Below are positions 60,501 through 64,000 of a DNA stretch of 64,000 nt, in pieces. Under the pieces are notes generated by a model. The model worked only from the letters and a program-made list of their open reading frames with translations. It did not search any database and was not told where the DNA came from. This stretch comes from UBA6522 sp965262365 (GTDB taxonomy: Bacteria > Pseudomonadota > Gammaproteobacteria > Steroidobacterales > Rariloculaceae), in NCBI GenBank assembly GCA_965262365.1, contig OZ253541.1:310001-374000 (forward strand), in the 5' to 3' direction. The position numbers and the translations under genes were made by a program. Numbering within the stretch: the first letter of the stretch is position 1; every line of letters starts with the position of its first letter.

Positions 60501-63500
60501 TCGACGACAACGATCAGCGCGGCGTTCAGATCGGTCCCACCTCGCTGACCGTGCCAGAAGGCGGCGACGCCACCTACACGGTGGTGCTGATGTCGGAGCC
60601 GACCGGGGAAGTGACAGTCACGCCGTCGCTCGGATCGGGCGATAGGGACGTGACGGTAAGCGCGGCGCTGACGTTCACCGCGACCGACTGGGATCAGGCG
60701 CAGACGGTGACGGTCTCGGCGGCCCAGGACACTGACGCGGCGAACGACACGGCGGCGATCGGGCACTCGGTCTCCGGCGCCGACTACGGCGCCAACAGCG
60801 CGACGGCGGACGATGTGCCGGTGACGGTCGAGGATGATGAGACGGCGGTGACGCTGACGGTGAATCCCGCGGCGGTGGACGAGGACGGCGGCGGCGCCAC
60901 TGTGACTGTGACAGGCACGCTCGACGGCGTGACGAGAGCCGAGCCCACGACCCTCACCGTGAGCGTGGGCGCCTCCGACGACGCGGCGACCGAGGGCACC
61001 GACTACGTTGCCGTGAACGACCAGAGCCTGACGATCCCATCGGGCCAGGCGAGCGGTATGGCGACCTTCACGCTGACGACCATGGACGATCTCATCGACG
61101 AGCCCGACGAGGCGGTGTCGATCGCCGGAACGATCCAGGACGCCGGCTTCGAGGTGATCGGCACGACCGTGTCCATCAGCGACAACGACGAGCGCGGCGT
61201 GACCGTCTCGCCGGCCGCCCTGACCCTCTCCGAGGGCGCGAGCGAGACCTACACCGTGGTGCTGGATACCGAGCCGACGGAAACCGTGACGGTGACGCCC
61301 AGGGTCAGCGGCAGCCCCGACATGACCTTCGATCCGTCGAGCCTGACCTTCACGCCTTCCGATTGGTTCACCGCGCAGACGATGACGATCTCCGCGACCG
61401 AGGACGACGACGCGTACCACGACTCGTCCATCGTTTCCCATGCCGCGCAGGGCGCCGACTACGCGTCCCTGGTTGACGGCGAAATCTCGGTGACCATCGC
61501 CGACAACGAGGTGGCGTCCGAAGACATGCTGCCCGCACAAGTCACGGACGTGCGCGCAACGGCCACCGCCACCCACGTCGATCTGATCTGGGCTGCGGTA
61601 GACGACGCGGTGCTCGGCTACCGTGTCGAGGCATCCTACGACGGCGGCGCCAATTGGGCTGTAGTCGAGGACAGTACCGAAAGCGCCGAGACCGCCGAGA
61701 GCTCCGAGTCCTCCGAGACGACCGAGAGCTCCGAGTCCTCCGAGTCCTCCGAGACGACCGAGACGACCGAGACCCCCGAGACCCCCGAGACCTCCGAGTC
61801 CTCCTACCGGCATGATGTCGGGCTGAACTTCTCCGAAACGCGGCGCTATCGGGTATCGGCCGTGGGCGAGAACGGCGCCGGACTGCCTTCTGTTTCCTTG
61901 CGGGCGAGCGCGACGGCCACAACAGGCGGATTGACCGCCACCGTCCTGTCGCCTGAGGACACAACCGATCCGATGGTTGAGGACGCGACGGATCCGATGC
62001 TCGATAACGCGACGGACCCGATGCCTGGGGACACGACGATCCAGGTACCGGCCGTCGACGTTTGCTGGATCCCGCGAGGGGTGGACGCGAGCGAACTCAG
62101 CGACGTCGCACTGGCAACGACCCCTGTCTATTCGTCACGTTCCGGCGATCTGAGCGACCTGCCCTGGCAATCCGTCGGCACCGGCTCTGCGGAGGTCGAT
62201 TGCCAGGACGGCATTGGCGTTCGGGTGACATCGATCAGCGAGAACCAGCGCTACGCCTTCAGGATGCGCGCCAACCACGCTGGTGTCTGGTTGGTCTCCA
62301 ATGACGCCCAAGCGGTGTTGGCCGATTCGTCGAAGCCGCTTCGCACGGTCGTGACCGCCGGGGCAAGCGGCTTGTCCGGCGATACCCCGGTGCCGGCGCT
62401 CATTTGCCGCGACTTCGACGATCCGGCGACACCCGAGGACGAGGAAGGGTCCTTCATCATCAGCATCGGCTTCACCACGGCGGCGGCGGAGAATCTGCGG
62501 TACGAGCCCGTGAACGGCTTCGATCCTTCCGGCGACCTGACGCTGATCAACGCCACGGCGCAACTGCTCGATCGGCCTTACGACACACGGCTGGGATACC
62601 GGGTGCGGATCACGCCCAGTGTGTGGGGCGAACCGGTGGCGGTCAGCGTTGCGGGCGATGTCGTAACCCATGGGGAGACGTCCGTGGGCAACCGGGCTTC
62701 AGGCGAGTTCCGGCGTGATACCTCTGACGCGGTGGACTGCGCCACCGCCACCGCGGAGCCGGCGCGCCGGTCGCAGGTCGTGGCCGTGGGAATCGAAGCC
62801 GATGGCGACCGCAACGGCGAGTGGAGCGCCGGCGAACCGATCCGCGTGACGCTTCAATTCGCCGAGCGGGTCCGTGTCACCATGACCGATGGCGTTCCCA
62901 GCGTCACCCTCACCCTCGGCGAGGCGGACACGACGGCACAGCCCTCGGACGGCGAAGCCGAGACGGGGGAGTCTGCGCAGTCCTCGGACGGCGAGGCGGC
63001 AACGACGGAGGTGACTGCGCTGTTCTCGCACGTCGCCCACGAGGACACGCTGGTGTTCGAACACCTGGTGACGGCAGATCAGAGCCCGATTCGAGACATC
63101 GCGCTCCTGGCCGACAGCCTCGCGCTCAACGGCGGGCAGATCGACAGCTTCAGCGGGCCGGCGGTCGAGCTCGCGCATGCGGGGGTCGCCGTGGTGGGCG
63201 GGCCCATCGTGCAGCCTGATCTCACGGCAGGCTGGTCGATGATTCCGGGCGCACACGAGGGTGGCGAGAGTCCCTTCGAGATCCACTTTGATTTCAGCGA
63301 GGATGTGGACCCGATCGAGGTCATCGGCGAACAGGACCTGATCGATCACGCGTTCACGGTCACGAACGGCTCAATCGAGGCGATCCGGCCGGCCAGGGAC
63401 AGCCGCGGAGAGTTTCTCCCCGACGAGTGGGCGATGCGCGTCGTGCCCGCTTCGGAGGAGCCGGTGACGATTTCGCCGGTCGTGGATCTCGCATGCGACC

Positions 63501-64000
63501 AGCCCGGGGCCATCTGCACGATCGATGATCGGCCGCTTTCGGAAGCGCCGTCGGTGACCGTGCATCGAATCGAGCAGGCGCTGTCCGTGGCCGACGCCGA
63601 GGTCGGCGAAGGACCGGGCGCGGTGCTGGTGTTCGAGGTCACGCTCGCCCGGGCGGCGGATGAACCGGTCACGGTGGACTACGCGACGGCGGACGGCACG
63701 GCCACGGCCGGGGAAGACTATGAGGCGGTCTCGGGTACGCTCAGCTTCGAGACCGGGCAGACTACAGCTACCGTACAAGTGCCGGTGCTTGACGATTCCC
63801 ACGACGAGGGCGAAGAAACCCTGACGCTGGTCCTGACGAACGCGTCCAATGCGCGAATCCACGATGGCGAGGCGCTCGGCGTCATCGTCAACAGCGACCC
63901 CATACCCAGTGCCTGGCTGTCCCGCTTCGGGCGGGCGGCCTCGGACCACGTGGCGCAGGCCGTCGCGCGCAGGCTGGAACGCGGACCGAGCGAAGAGCAC
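39593..64000 (+). CDS. giant autotransporter-like protein 3, 3' end beyond window
   Basis: A single open frame of about 8136 codons to the window edge. The frame phase was checked at points from 39.6 to 64 kb and no stop was noticed. Signal peptide RRRWLVAAALAGIAALCQAQ, cleaved before QTDVPS (about residue 70). Then: the NWPLIPSNLNTGDEFRL domain shared with giant 1 (39.8-40.4 kb), SwmA-like and Calx-beta domains (40.4-43.2), cadherin-like sandwich (43.2-43.5), Fn3 (44.26-44.55), a 1788-bp duplicated block (44.55-48.1), cadherin-like (48.5-48.8), Calx-beta (48.8-49.8), ten He_PIG-like units (49.8-58.1), Calx-beta array (58.1-61.5), Fn3 with acidic insert (61.5-61.9), SwmA-like (62.8-63.2), Calx-beta (63.6-63.9). 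The final AWLSRFGRAASDHVAQAV is the linker that precedes the barrel in giants 1 and 2, so a barrel very likely follows. The start codon is unresolved; see the ATC note. Confidence 0.85.
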   Translation, partial: MDIAGLRASAAAGAARIESTPVANEPIADNRRRPAWPRGEARANPCARRRWLVAAALAGIAALCQAQAFAQTDVPSNWPLIPSNLNTGDEFRLLLRIQLKRNANSENIGDYDAFVQEEISAKGHVEIKAYSSHFQVLGSTATVNARTHTGTTGSGGVRIHWLNGLKVANNYADFYDGSWPNGRAARTEAGVEVPESQLFQNICTGTADDGTTTSNPMGAAMCTATQLRDIGNTLSGESVSSTEESRVLALSGVFRVGNFTASTIPEVESVAFTSDPGSDGEYVKDDAIEVTVTFSEAVAVTGTPRMKVRLAKPKNAAYVESDSTATELTFKYTVRAADYSHDGINIIKNGLVLSGGTIKNQAGDTNANLDHDRTQPDSDHKVHVRPTVSQVSVASTPASGDSYATGETIQIDLTFNRKVSVFTDGGTPTLGVIIGDARREAAYTTTVSDTVVRFGYVAQVGDVDTDGILLMNNAITWNGGFIIRQEHGGIADKASVLVAENGGATSTLALSGHKVFAVGEPGVDVLPTSLSVDEGGSDTYEVFLTALPTGTVTVTPSVSDNSDVTVMPGSLTFTTLNWNDAQEVTVSAAHDADADTDTATVEHAVSGANYGSAAAADVAVTVTEDETASTGVALTVSAPAVAENAGATQVTVTGELDGVAMSTATVVTVSVGASADTATEGTDYTDVSDFSLTIPAHQTLATANFTLTPTNDNIDETDEALTVDGTVQGLTVTPATLTITDDDTRGVSVSRSTLPVAEGGSGTYTVKLTSEPTGTVTMTPSAPGTSDVTVLPASLTFTTGDWSMAQTVTVSAAHDADADPDTATIEHAVSGADYGSVDTAGGDVIVTVTEDETASTEVALTVSVPTLAEDAGATQVTVTAELNEAPRASATVVTVSVGATGEPATEGTDYIAVNDFALTIPADQTSATADFTFTPVDDGIVEVDETLSVDGTAQGLTVTPATMTITDNDTLGLVLNVSSLSVGEGMRLNYTLVLGSQPTATVTVDISGAAGTVLTLNKTSLTFTSLNWNEAQTVEVSAAQDNTDSLDDEVTLTHTASGGDYASLSVDLVVTVPDNDAASIYGVTVISSPLHTSNAYGRGETIRIQAAFNVAVAVDTSGGTPAIQVNFGTSGNVGVTKEFEYARGSGSSRLVFEYEVQQGDIDGDGLHLNDNGLVLNGATIKDTLSGRDAVLLYTGGIQGSHLVVGSAVPAPIELTSLALSGITLSPAFASTETSYSASVGYDVFETTVTAVATAGSVRILPADADSSSGHQVALATGANEITITASKNGITSPTYTVTVTRASTTVSIAGGASSATYRLEDVDFTVTRAEISGQALDVDLTISQDQSFLAASKLTPTVTIPANKASATLTLQPTDFSSSVSADGRLTATVQDGDEFDLGSAASASVDFVVADPAVIVRLEQSSYSFLENAGTVTVNVVAETAAGVPQPTSLSIGPLLARVASGTAVSGGDYTFQNTNVILQASDYVASGGRFVATRALSLPLINDTTSEGDETLSIILQSLGQLPNLVDLTQADGSPCPGRQCSSQVTIIDDDSPPAQVTDVRVTPSQSALAVNWGAVAAADGYKVQWKSGTQTFPDAATDSREAIVSSGSTTSHSITGLTDGTLYTVRVIATRSGAPSDGAASSEVTGTPGMPTLTIADASATEGSAVEFTVTLSPAAATDVTVGYATTDGTATSDSSDPDGADFTAPASGAELTIGAGATSATISIATGDDTVNEEDETFTVTLSSPSSNAATGTPKAATGTIENDDESAATISAIAFSNAPASGVYGLGDVIELSVTFDAAVDVTGSPRIALQLTGAPAAERYAVYDGSASSATVLVFRKMLSAALDDSDGISVAANALELNGGGIVNDGATVAAVLDHNAVTGGNIRTRVISGVAITSTPSVATPAGYYGAGETIQFTVSFSQAVTVDTNSGTPALLFSASDGARQEAAYASGSGSTALVFNWTVPADVPGAEAPIEIPGNAGSGGTLLTDGGLVLKGGAIQDSSARSVNIRHGNYATSSEADTTAPALVAGAEGATVNGTELVLTFERKAGVAEHLDENSVPAATDFAVWVRSVARAVSNVAVDGAMLTLTLSDPVGHAQTVSLTYTPGANPIKDLWGNDAPGASSRAVRNDSPEPVLSVADLIVSEVDGMAVFAVRLDVVSGEALTVDYATSDGTALAGSDYTAKSGALSIAMGQIQMVVEVALTDDSLSEGAEDFTFTLSNPSNASIGDGQASATINDNEGTPTLSIADARATEGSAVEFTVTLSPAAQADVTVGYATANGTATSDSSDPDGADYTAPTSGAELTISAEQTSATISIATGNDTVDEDDETFTLTLSGQSSNAVLGAANTATGTIEDDDTDPAVITNLRFSNTPADGIYNFNEVIEVSVTFDQDVEVTGTPQIKITQLIGHFHFIYADYDAAASTDRVLVFRLRVTGDIDDSSDGLRIGADRLQLNGGSIRNKGTTVGANRSHDQVISDMDVRTRVISGVAITSTPSVATPAGFYGPGETVEFTVTFSRSVKVKTDSGVPALFFRASDSGLQQAAYASGSESSSLVFAWTVPADVPGAEETIKIPTNIGSGVTLLTDAGLVLNSGIIQALGSVANIRHGQYTTSSQADTTGPALASGAQGATVNGTELELTFERKAGVAEHLDLTSVPAASDFSVLVQSAARGVSGVAMDGATVTLTLSDPVGHAQTVTLGYTPGTDPLKDLWGNNAPGFSARAVRNDSSEPELSIADAAVNEGDGTVEFTVTLDQASGATVTVDYATSDGTAEAGSDYTAKSGTLSFAPGETSKTIEVSVTDDSLGEEDEDFKVTLSNASNATTGDDEAKATITDNETPTLTIADATATEGASVSFTVTLDPVAATDVTVEYATSDGTATADSNHKDGADYTASASGALLTISTRQSTGTITIATGNDSVYEEDETFTVTLSSPSSNAVLGTNGTATGTIENDDTASDDAALKSLAISGVTLTPSFAAGTYSYAGDLDKTTASVTVDVETNHDGASVVIGGDDDPASATQANLDMAFGDNVFTVTVTAQDGATTQEYEITLTRAPPEVDWEDQTIFIQEDSGDIELTVTLSPASVDTVTVDYATVGGTVATAGEDYTATSGTLTFSPGETEKTITVTILDDTLYEPNGAGNVNVELSNLTGTAKFAAGELTRVVFLIMSQDNDLPPTATVTDVDVDEAAATMAFTLELSHGIEADIAYTTTSSRVSGTAVKGSDYAFIDFNSEKFDLPARQISATFDVTLIDDDVDEEDESLTIEWSYSGLHSATSSITATATIRDNDTRGVTVSETVLDIDEGNVGTYTVVLTSAPTGSVTVTPSQDSGDADVTVSDALTFTAMNWNVAQTVTVSAAQDTDAVDDTATIEHAVAGGDYGANSVTADDVAITVDDDELPPALALSVNAIATDDIINILEKGAGFSISGDTGSEGGAAVTVTLGSTELTATSADADPAIWSVNVAPDATYITGTSVAVSVTASKIGFTSPSALERSLTVDLAAPTAPGYTAPTSLQVGVAITAMSPNGGADIDEYSATDLPSGLILDPSTGAISGTPGTANNSTTSATVTVRDAAGNTAAVSISFPAVTKGDQALSGFAYSASSATYGSTVPSVIAPTGVQTTLSYSATPVEVCTVDSANGALTLVGAGSCVITATAAATANYNEAAVDFTVTVQAAGTLVLNLDPIVTDDKVNIAEKAAGFTITGDTGTESGVSVTVEIGTATLPATSADDSGTATWSVSVAADATYITGTSLDVEVNATKTGFTAPATITRTLTVDLTAPTAPTYTAPASLKVGVPITEMSPSGGVGIDEYAVTGLPSGLNLDTGTGAIGGTPDTADANTADVTVTVSDAVGNTAEVPITFPAVAKGDQTLTGFQYSASSVAFGSAAPTVTAPGGVETTVSYSATPLTVCTVEPTSGTLTLEGVGSCVITATAAGTDDYNEATATFTVTVQAVGTLSLILDTIAGDDTVNIDEKAAGFTITGDTGSEGGVSVTVTVDTTELTTTSADTDPATWSVSVAADATYITGTSLDVEVNATKTGFTAPAAITRTLTVDLTAPTAPTYTTPGTLKVGEAIAVMNPSGGIGIDEYSATGLPSGLSLDTGTGAIGGTPDTADANTANATVTVSDAADNTAEVPITFPAVAKGDQTLTGFQYSASSVAFGSAAPTVTAPGGVETTLSYSATPASVCSVDASGALTLEGAGECVITATAAGTDDYNEATATFTVAVQAVGTLSLNLDAIAGDDTVNIAEKAAGFSIGGNTGSEGGVSVTVTVGSTELTATSAAAAADPATWSVSVPPGASYITGTSVDVTVSATKTGFTAPGDVQRTLTVDLTAPTAPSYTAPASLKVGEAIAAMNPSGGIGIEEYSATGLPSGLSLDTGTGAIGGTPDTADANTADATVTVSDAAGNTVEVPITFPAVTKGDQTLTGFQYSASSVTFGSAAPTVTAPGGVETTVSYLATPLAVCTVEPTSGTLTLEGVGSCVITATAAGTDDYNEATATFTVTVQAVGTLSLNLDAIVTDDKVNIAEKAAGFTITGDTGTESGVSVTVEIGTATLPATSADDSGTATWSVSVAADASYISGTSVDVEVNATKTGFTAPATITRTLTVDLTAPTAPTYTAPASLKVGVPITEMSPSGGVGIDEYAVTGLPSGLNLDTGTGAIGGTPDTADANTADATVTVSDAVGNTAEVPITFPAVAKGDQTLTGFQYSASSVAFGSAAPTVTAPGGVETTLSYSATPASVCSVDASGALTLEGAGECVITATAAGTDDYNEATADFTLTVQATGTLALNLDAIAGDDTINIAEKVAGFTITGDTGSEGAVSVTVTVDTTELTTTSADTDPATWSVSVAADATYITGTSLDVKVNATKTGFTAPATITRTLTVDLTAPTAPTYTAPASLKVGVPITEMSPSGGVGIDEYAVTGLPSGLNLDTGTGAIGGTPDTADANTADATVTVSDTAGNTATVDITFPAVAKGDQTLTGFQYSASSVTFGSAAPTVTAPGGVETTVSYLATPLAVCTVEPTSGTLTLEGVGSCVITATAAGTDDYNEATATFTVTVQAVGTLSLNLDAIVTDDKVNIAEKAAGFTITGDTGTESGVSVTVEIGTATLPATSADDSGTATWSVSVAADASYISGTSVDVEVNATKTGFTAPATITRTLTVDLTAPTAPTYTAPASLKVGVPITEMSPSGGVGIDEYAVTGLPSGLNLDTGTGAIGGTPDTADANTADATVTVSDAVGNTAEVPITFPAVAKGDQTLTGFQYSASSVAFGSAAPTVTAPGGVETTLSYSATPASVCSVDASGALTLEGAGECVITATAAGTDDYNEATADFTLTVQATGTLALNLDAIAGDDTINIAEKVAGFTITGDTGSEGAVSVTVTVDTTELTTTSADTDPATWSVSVAADATYITGTSLDVEVNATKTGFTAPATITRTLTVDLTAPTAPTYTAPASLKVGVPITEMSPSGGVGIDEYAVTGLPSGLNLDTGTGAIGGTPDTADANTADATVTVSDAAGNTATVDITFPAVAKGDQTLTGFQYSASSVTFGSAAPTVTAPGGVETTLSYSATPASVCSVDASGALTLEGAGECVITATAAVTEDYNEATADFTLTVQATGTLALNLDVIAGDDTVNIAEKAAGFSIGGNTGSEGGVSVTVTVGTTELTATSAEADPATWSVSVPADATYISGTSVDVTVSATKTGFTAPSAITRPLTVDLTAPTAPTYTAPDSLKVGEAITAMTPSGGVDVDAYAVTDQPSGLVIDTGTGVIGGTPDTADASTATAEVTVSDAAGNTVAVSIAFPAVAKGDQTLTGFQYSSDSVTLSSAAPTVTAPSGVHTTLSYSATPLTVCTVEPTNGALTLEGAGECVITATAAGTNDYNEATATFALTVQATGALALNLDAIAGDDTVNIAEKAAGFAISGNTGSEGGVSVTVTVDTTELTTTSAEADPATWSVSVAADATYISGTSVNVEVNATKTGFTAPSAVERTLAVDLTAPTAPSYTAPGTLKVGEAITAMNPSGGVDIESYVLADQPSGLVIDDGTGVVSGTPDTANASTASATVTVSDVAGNTAAVSIAFPAVAKGDQTLSGFRYSASSVTLLDTAPSVSAPTGVQTTLSYSATPASVCTVDSSNGSLTVVGAGECVVTATAAGTDNYNEATATYTVTVNDDGTVSSAMALSVNPDSIVEGAGATTVIVTGALNGIARDEPTTLMLSVGAPEDTATEGIDYTVVNDVALTIDAGQTSGTVTFTLTPTDDGVVEGDETLTVSATTGDGDLAVTGIGVTILDDDERGVLVNPTSLTVSEGDSATYTVVLGSKPTGTVRVTISGTTGTDLRRSRSFLSFRTSNWNEPQTVTVTARQDEDAEDDTVTISHAVSGADYEANGVTVDAVSVTIDDDDRVSTGVDLSVSHTSFDEYASFTGVVVTGTLNGIARAEPTTLTLSVGASEDAATEGTDYVAVDDLGLTIPAGQASATAIFVFKPTDDLIDEPAEAVSITGATGVAGFEVTGTTLVIKDNDERGVTVSPTDLALTEGGSATYTVVLNTEPTETVMVTPSVSGRADVTVSAALTFTATDWGEAQTVTVTAAQDADAVNDKATIGHAVSGADYGANGATADDISVTVEDDETAVLLTVNPTAVDEGGSGTGVTVTGTLDGVTRDEPTTVTVSVGASDDAAIAGTDYVAVDDLSLTIPSGQASATASFTFTPLEDRIDERVEAVSITGTTEAAGFGVSGTTLSIADNDERGVTVSPSDLSVSEGASATYTVVLDTEPTGTVTVTPSLGSGDTDVTVSGALTFTATDWDQAQTVTVSAAQDADAAHDTATIGHAVSGADYGANGVTANDVSVTVDDNETAVTLTVNPTAVDEDAEAITATVTATLDGVTRDEPTTLTVIVGAADDAATEGTDYVAVDELSLTIPSGQASGTAMFTLTTMDDLIDESDEAVSITATIQDAGFEVIGTTVSIDDNDQRGVQIGPTSLTVPEGGDATYTVVLMSEPTGEVTVTPSLGSGDRDVTVSAALTFTATDWDQAQTVTVSAAQDTDAANDTAAIGHSVSGADYGANSATADDVPVTVEDDETAVTLTVNPAAVDEDGGGATVTVTGTLDGVTRAEPTTLTVSVGASDDAATEGTDYVAVNDQSLTIPSGQASGMATFTLTTMDDLIDEPDEAVSIAGTIQDAGFEVIGTTVSISDNDERGVTVSPAALTLSEGASETYTVVLDTEPTETVTVTPRVSGSPDMTFDPSSLTFTPSDWFTAQTMTISATEDDDAYHDSSIVSHAAQGADYASLVDGEISVTIADNEVASEDMLPAQVTDVRATATATHVDLIWAAVDDAVLGYRVEASYDGGANWAVVEDSTESAETAESSESSETTESSESSESSETTETTETPETPETSESSYRHDVGLNFSETRRYRVSAVGENGAGLPSVSLRASATATTGGLTATVLSPEDTTDPMVEDATDPMLDNATDPMPGDTTIQVPAVDVCWIPRGVDASELSDVALATTPVYSSRSGDLSDLPWQSVGTGSAEVDCQDGIGVRVTSISENQRYAFRMRANHAGVWLVSNDAQAVLADSSKPLRTVVTAGASGLSGDTPVPALICRDFDDPATPEDEEGSFIISIGFTTAAAENLRYEPVNGFDPSGDLTLINATAQLLDRPYDTRLGYRVRITPSVWGEPVAVSVAGDVVTHGETSVGNRASGEFRRDTSDAVDCATATAEPARRSQVVAVGIEADGDRNGEWSAGEPIRVTLQFAERVRVTMTDGVPSVTLTLGEADTTAQPSDGEAETGESAQSSDGEAATTEVTALFSHVAHEDTLVFEHLVTADQSPIRDIALLADSLALNGGQIDSFSGPAVELAHAGVAVVGGPIVQPDLTAGWSMIPGAHEGGESPFEIHFDFSEDVDPIEVIGEQDLIDHAFTVTNGSIEAIRPARDSRGEFLPDEWAMRVVPASEEPVTISPVVDLACDQPGAICTIDDRPLSEAPSVTVHRIEQALSVADAEVGEGPGAVLVFEVTLARAADEPVTVDYATADGTATAGEDYEAVSGTLSFETGQTTATVQVPVLDDSHDEGEETLTLVLTNASNARIHDGEALGVIVNSDPIPSAWLSRFGRAASDHVAQAVARRLERGPSEEH
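44552..48127 (+). repeat. 1788-bp duplicated block in giant 3
   Basis: Two full units (start 44552 and 46340, both at PTLTIAD/PTLSIAD) and a third beginning at 48128. Each encodes Calx-beta, SwmA-like (RTRVISGVAITSTPSVATPA), SwmB-like (ATVNGTELVLTFERKAGVAE) and Calx-beta domains. The spacing is exactly 1788 bp twice, with moderate divergence between units. Confidence 0.85.
49801..58120 (+). repeat. ten about 831-bp tandem repeats in giant 3
   Basis: Unit starts (GTLxLNLDxI) at 50642, 51476, 52304, 53141, 53972, 54803, 55634, 56462 and 57293, preceded by a divergent first unit at about 49801; unit lengths 828-837 bp. Each has an Ig-like half (AEKAAGFTITGDTGSEGG, ATWSVSVAADATYITGTSLD), a putative-Ig (He_PIG-like) segment (GLPSGLNLDTGTGAIGGTPD) and a segment with two cysteines (TVCTVEP, GSCVITATAAGTDDYNEATA). 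Confidence 0.9.
53010..55860 (+). repeat. near-perfect 1662-bp (two-unit) duplication inside the array
   Basis: The stretch 53010 to about 54200 reappears at 54672 to about 55860, offset exactly 1662 bp, with essentially no differences seen by eye in these stretches, whereas other units differ more. This points to a recent two-unit expansion by unequal recombination. Confidence 0.8.
58130..61515 (+). repeat. Calx-beta array of giant 3, about 672-bp period
   Basis: About five units, each pairing a TEGTDYVAVDDLSLTIPSGQ-type Calx-beta domain with a GVTVSPTDLALTEGGSATYT, TFTATDWxxAQTVTV, GHAVSGADYGANG-type domain. The period is close to 672-675 bp. Confidence 0.8.
61673..61798 (+). repeat. acidic tripeptide repeat (S/T-x-E) in an Fn3 loop
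   Basis: Fourteen consecutive 9-bp units encode [S/T]-[S/T/A/P]-E (STE SAE TAE SSE ... TPE TPE TSE). They interrupt a fibronectin-III domain between NWAVVED and YRHDVGLNFSETRRYRVSAV. The array is in-frame for any copy-number change. Confidence 0.9.

Noticed and set aside
58511..61813. A 1100-codon minus-strand frame opposite giant 3
   Set aside because: Antisense of the Calx-beta array. The GGLGGLGGLG start is just the complement of the S/T-x-E repeat. No independent coding support.

Overview
The window reads as GC-rich DNA (by eye about two thirds G+C) from a Gram-negative bacterium. A lipoprotein with a lipobox, a TonB-dependent receptor with a TonB box and C-terminal autotransporter beta-barrels all imply an outer membrane. 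The mix of huge Calx-beta/Ig-like autotransporters, a TonB receptor and many decayed insertion sequences would fit a marine or host-associated gammaproteobacterium, but that placement is inference; no rRNA, tRNA or housekeeping gene is present to fix the taxon.

Layout. 1-6.2 kb: a lipoprotein with a CxxCH motif (minus strand), then a graveyard of mobile DNA: a broken ISL3-type transposase, a small HTH/zinc-ribbon module, an integrase C-terminal fragment, a hypothetical ORF and an orphan insertion-sequence end. 6.26-17.17 kb: giant autotransporter 1 (minus, 3636 aa), preceded by the N-terminal stub of a sulfotransferase whose stop codon overlaps the giant's ATG. 17.5-18.7 kb: two back-to-back promoters and a small secreted protein interrupted by an in-frame TGA. 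18.7-21 kb: a broken integrase-core transposase and hypothetical ORFs. 21.27-35.10 kb: giant autotransporter 2 (plus, 4609 aa) with ten 612-bp repeats. 35.1-38.8 kb: a frameshifted DUF6499/DUF2285-like gene, an IS3 transposase tail, a small ORF and a decayed TonB-dependent receptor. 38.96-39.13 kb: a relic joining an autotransporter leader to a piece of barrel. 39.59 kb to the right edge: giant autotransporter-like gene 3, an unbroken frame of about 8136 codons that runs off the window just where the barrel should begin. The three giants fill about 49 of 64 kb.

How it fits together. Four transcription units (sulfotransferase stub/giant 1, the small secreted protein, giant 2, giant 3) carry the same roughly 100-bp upstream element: a CCCCAA-NN-TTGGGG palindrome whose centre lies exactly 31.5 bp upstream of the first base of a TATATT-like -10 box in every copy. 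That is the geometry of an activator site overlapping -35. Three of these units, plus a fifth partial copy next to the receptor, also share a transcribed leader with a hairpin that shows a compensatory base-pair change. The best candidate for an undescribed system here is therefore a co-regulated set of giant, repeat-shuffling surface proteins built from interchangeable parts (promoter, leader, signal peptide, repeat passenger, AWLxRFGR linker, barrel), with visible signs of recombination between copies. The regulator is not recognisable in this window.
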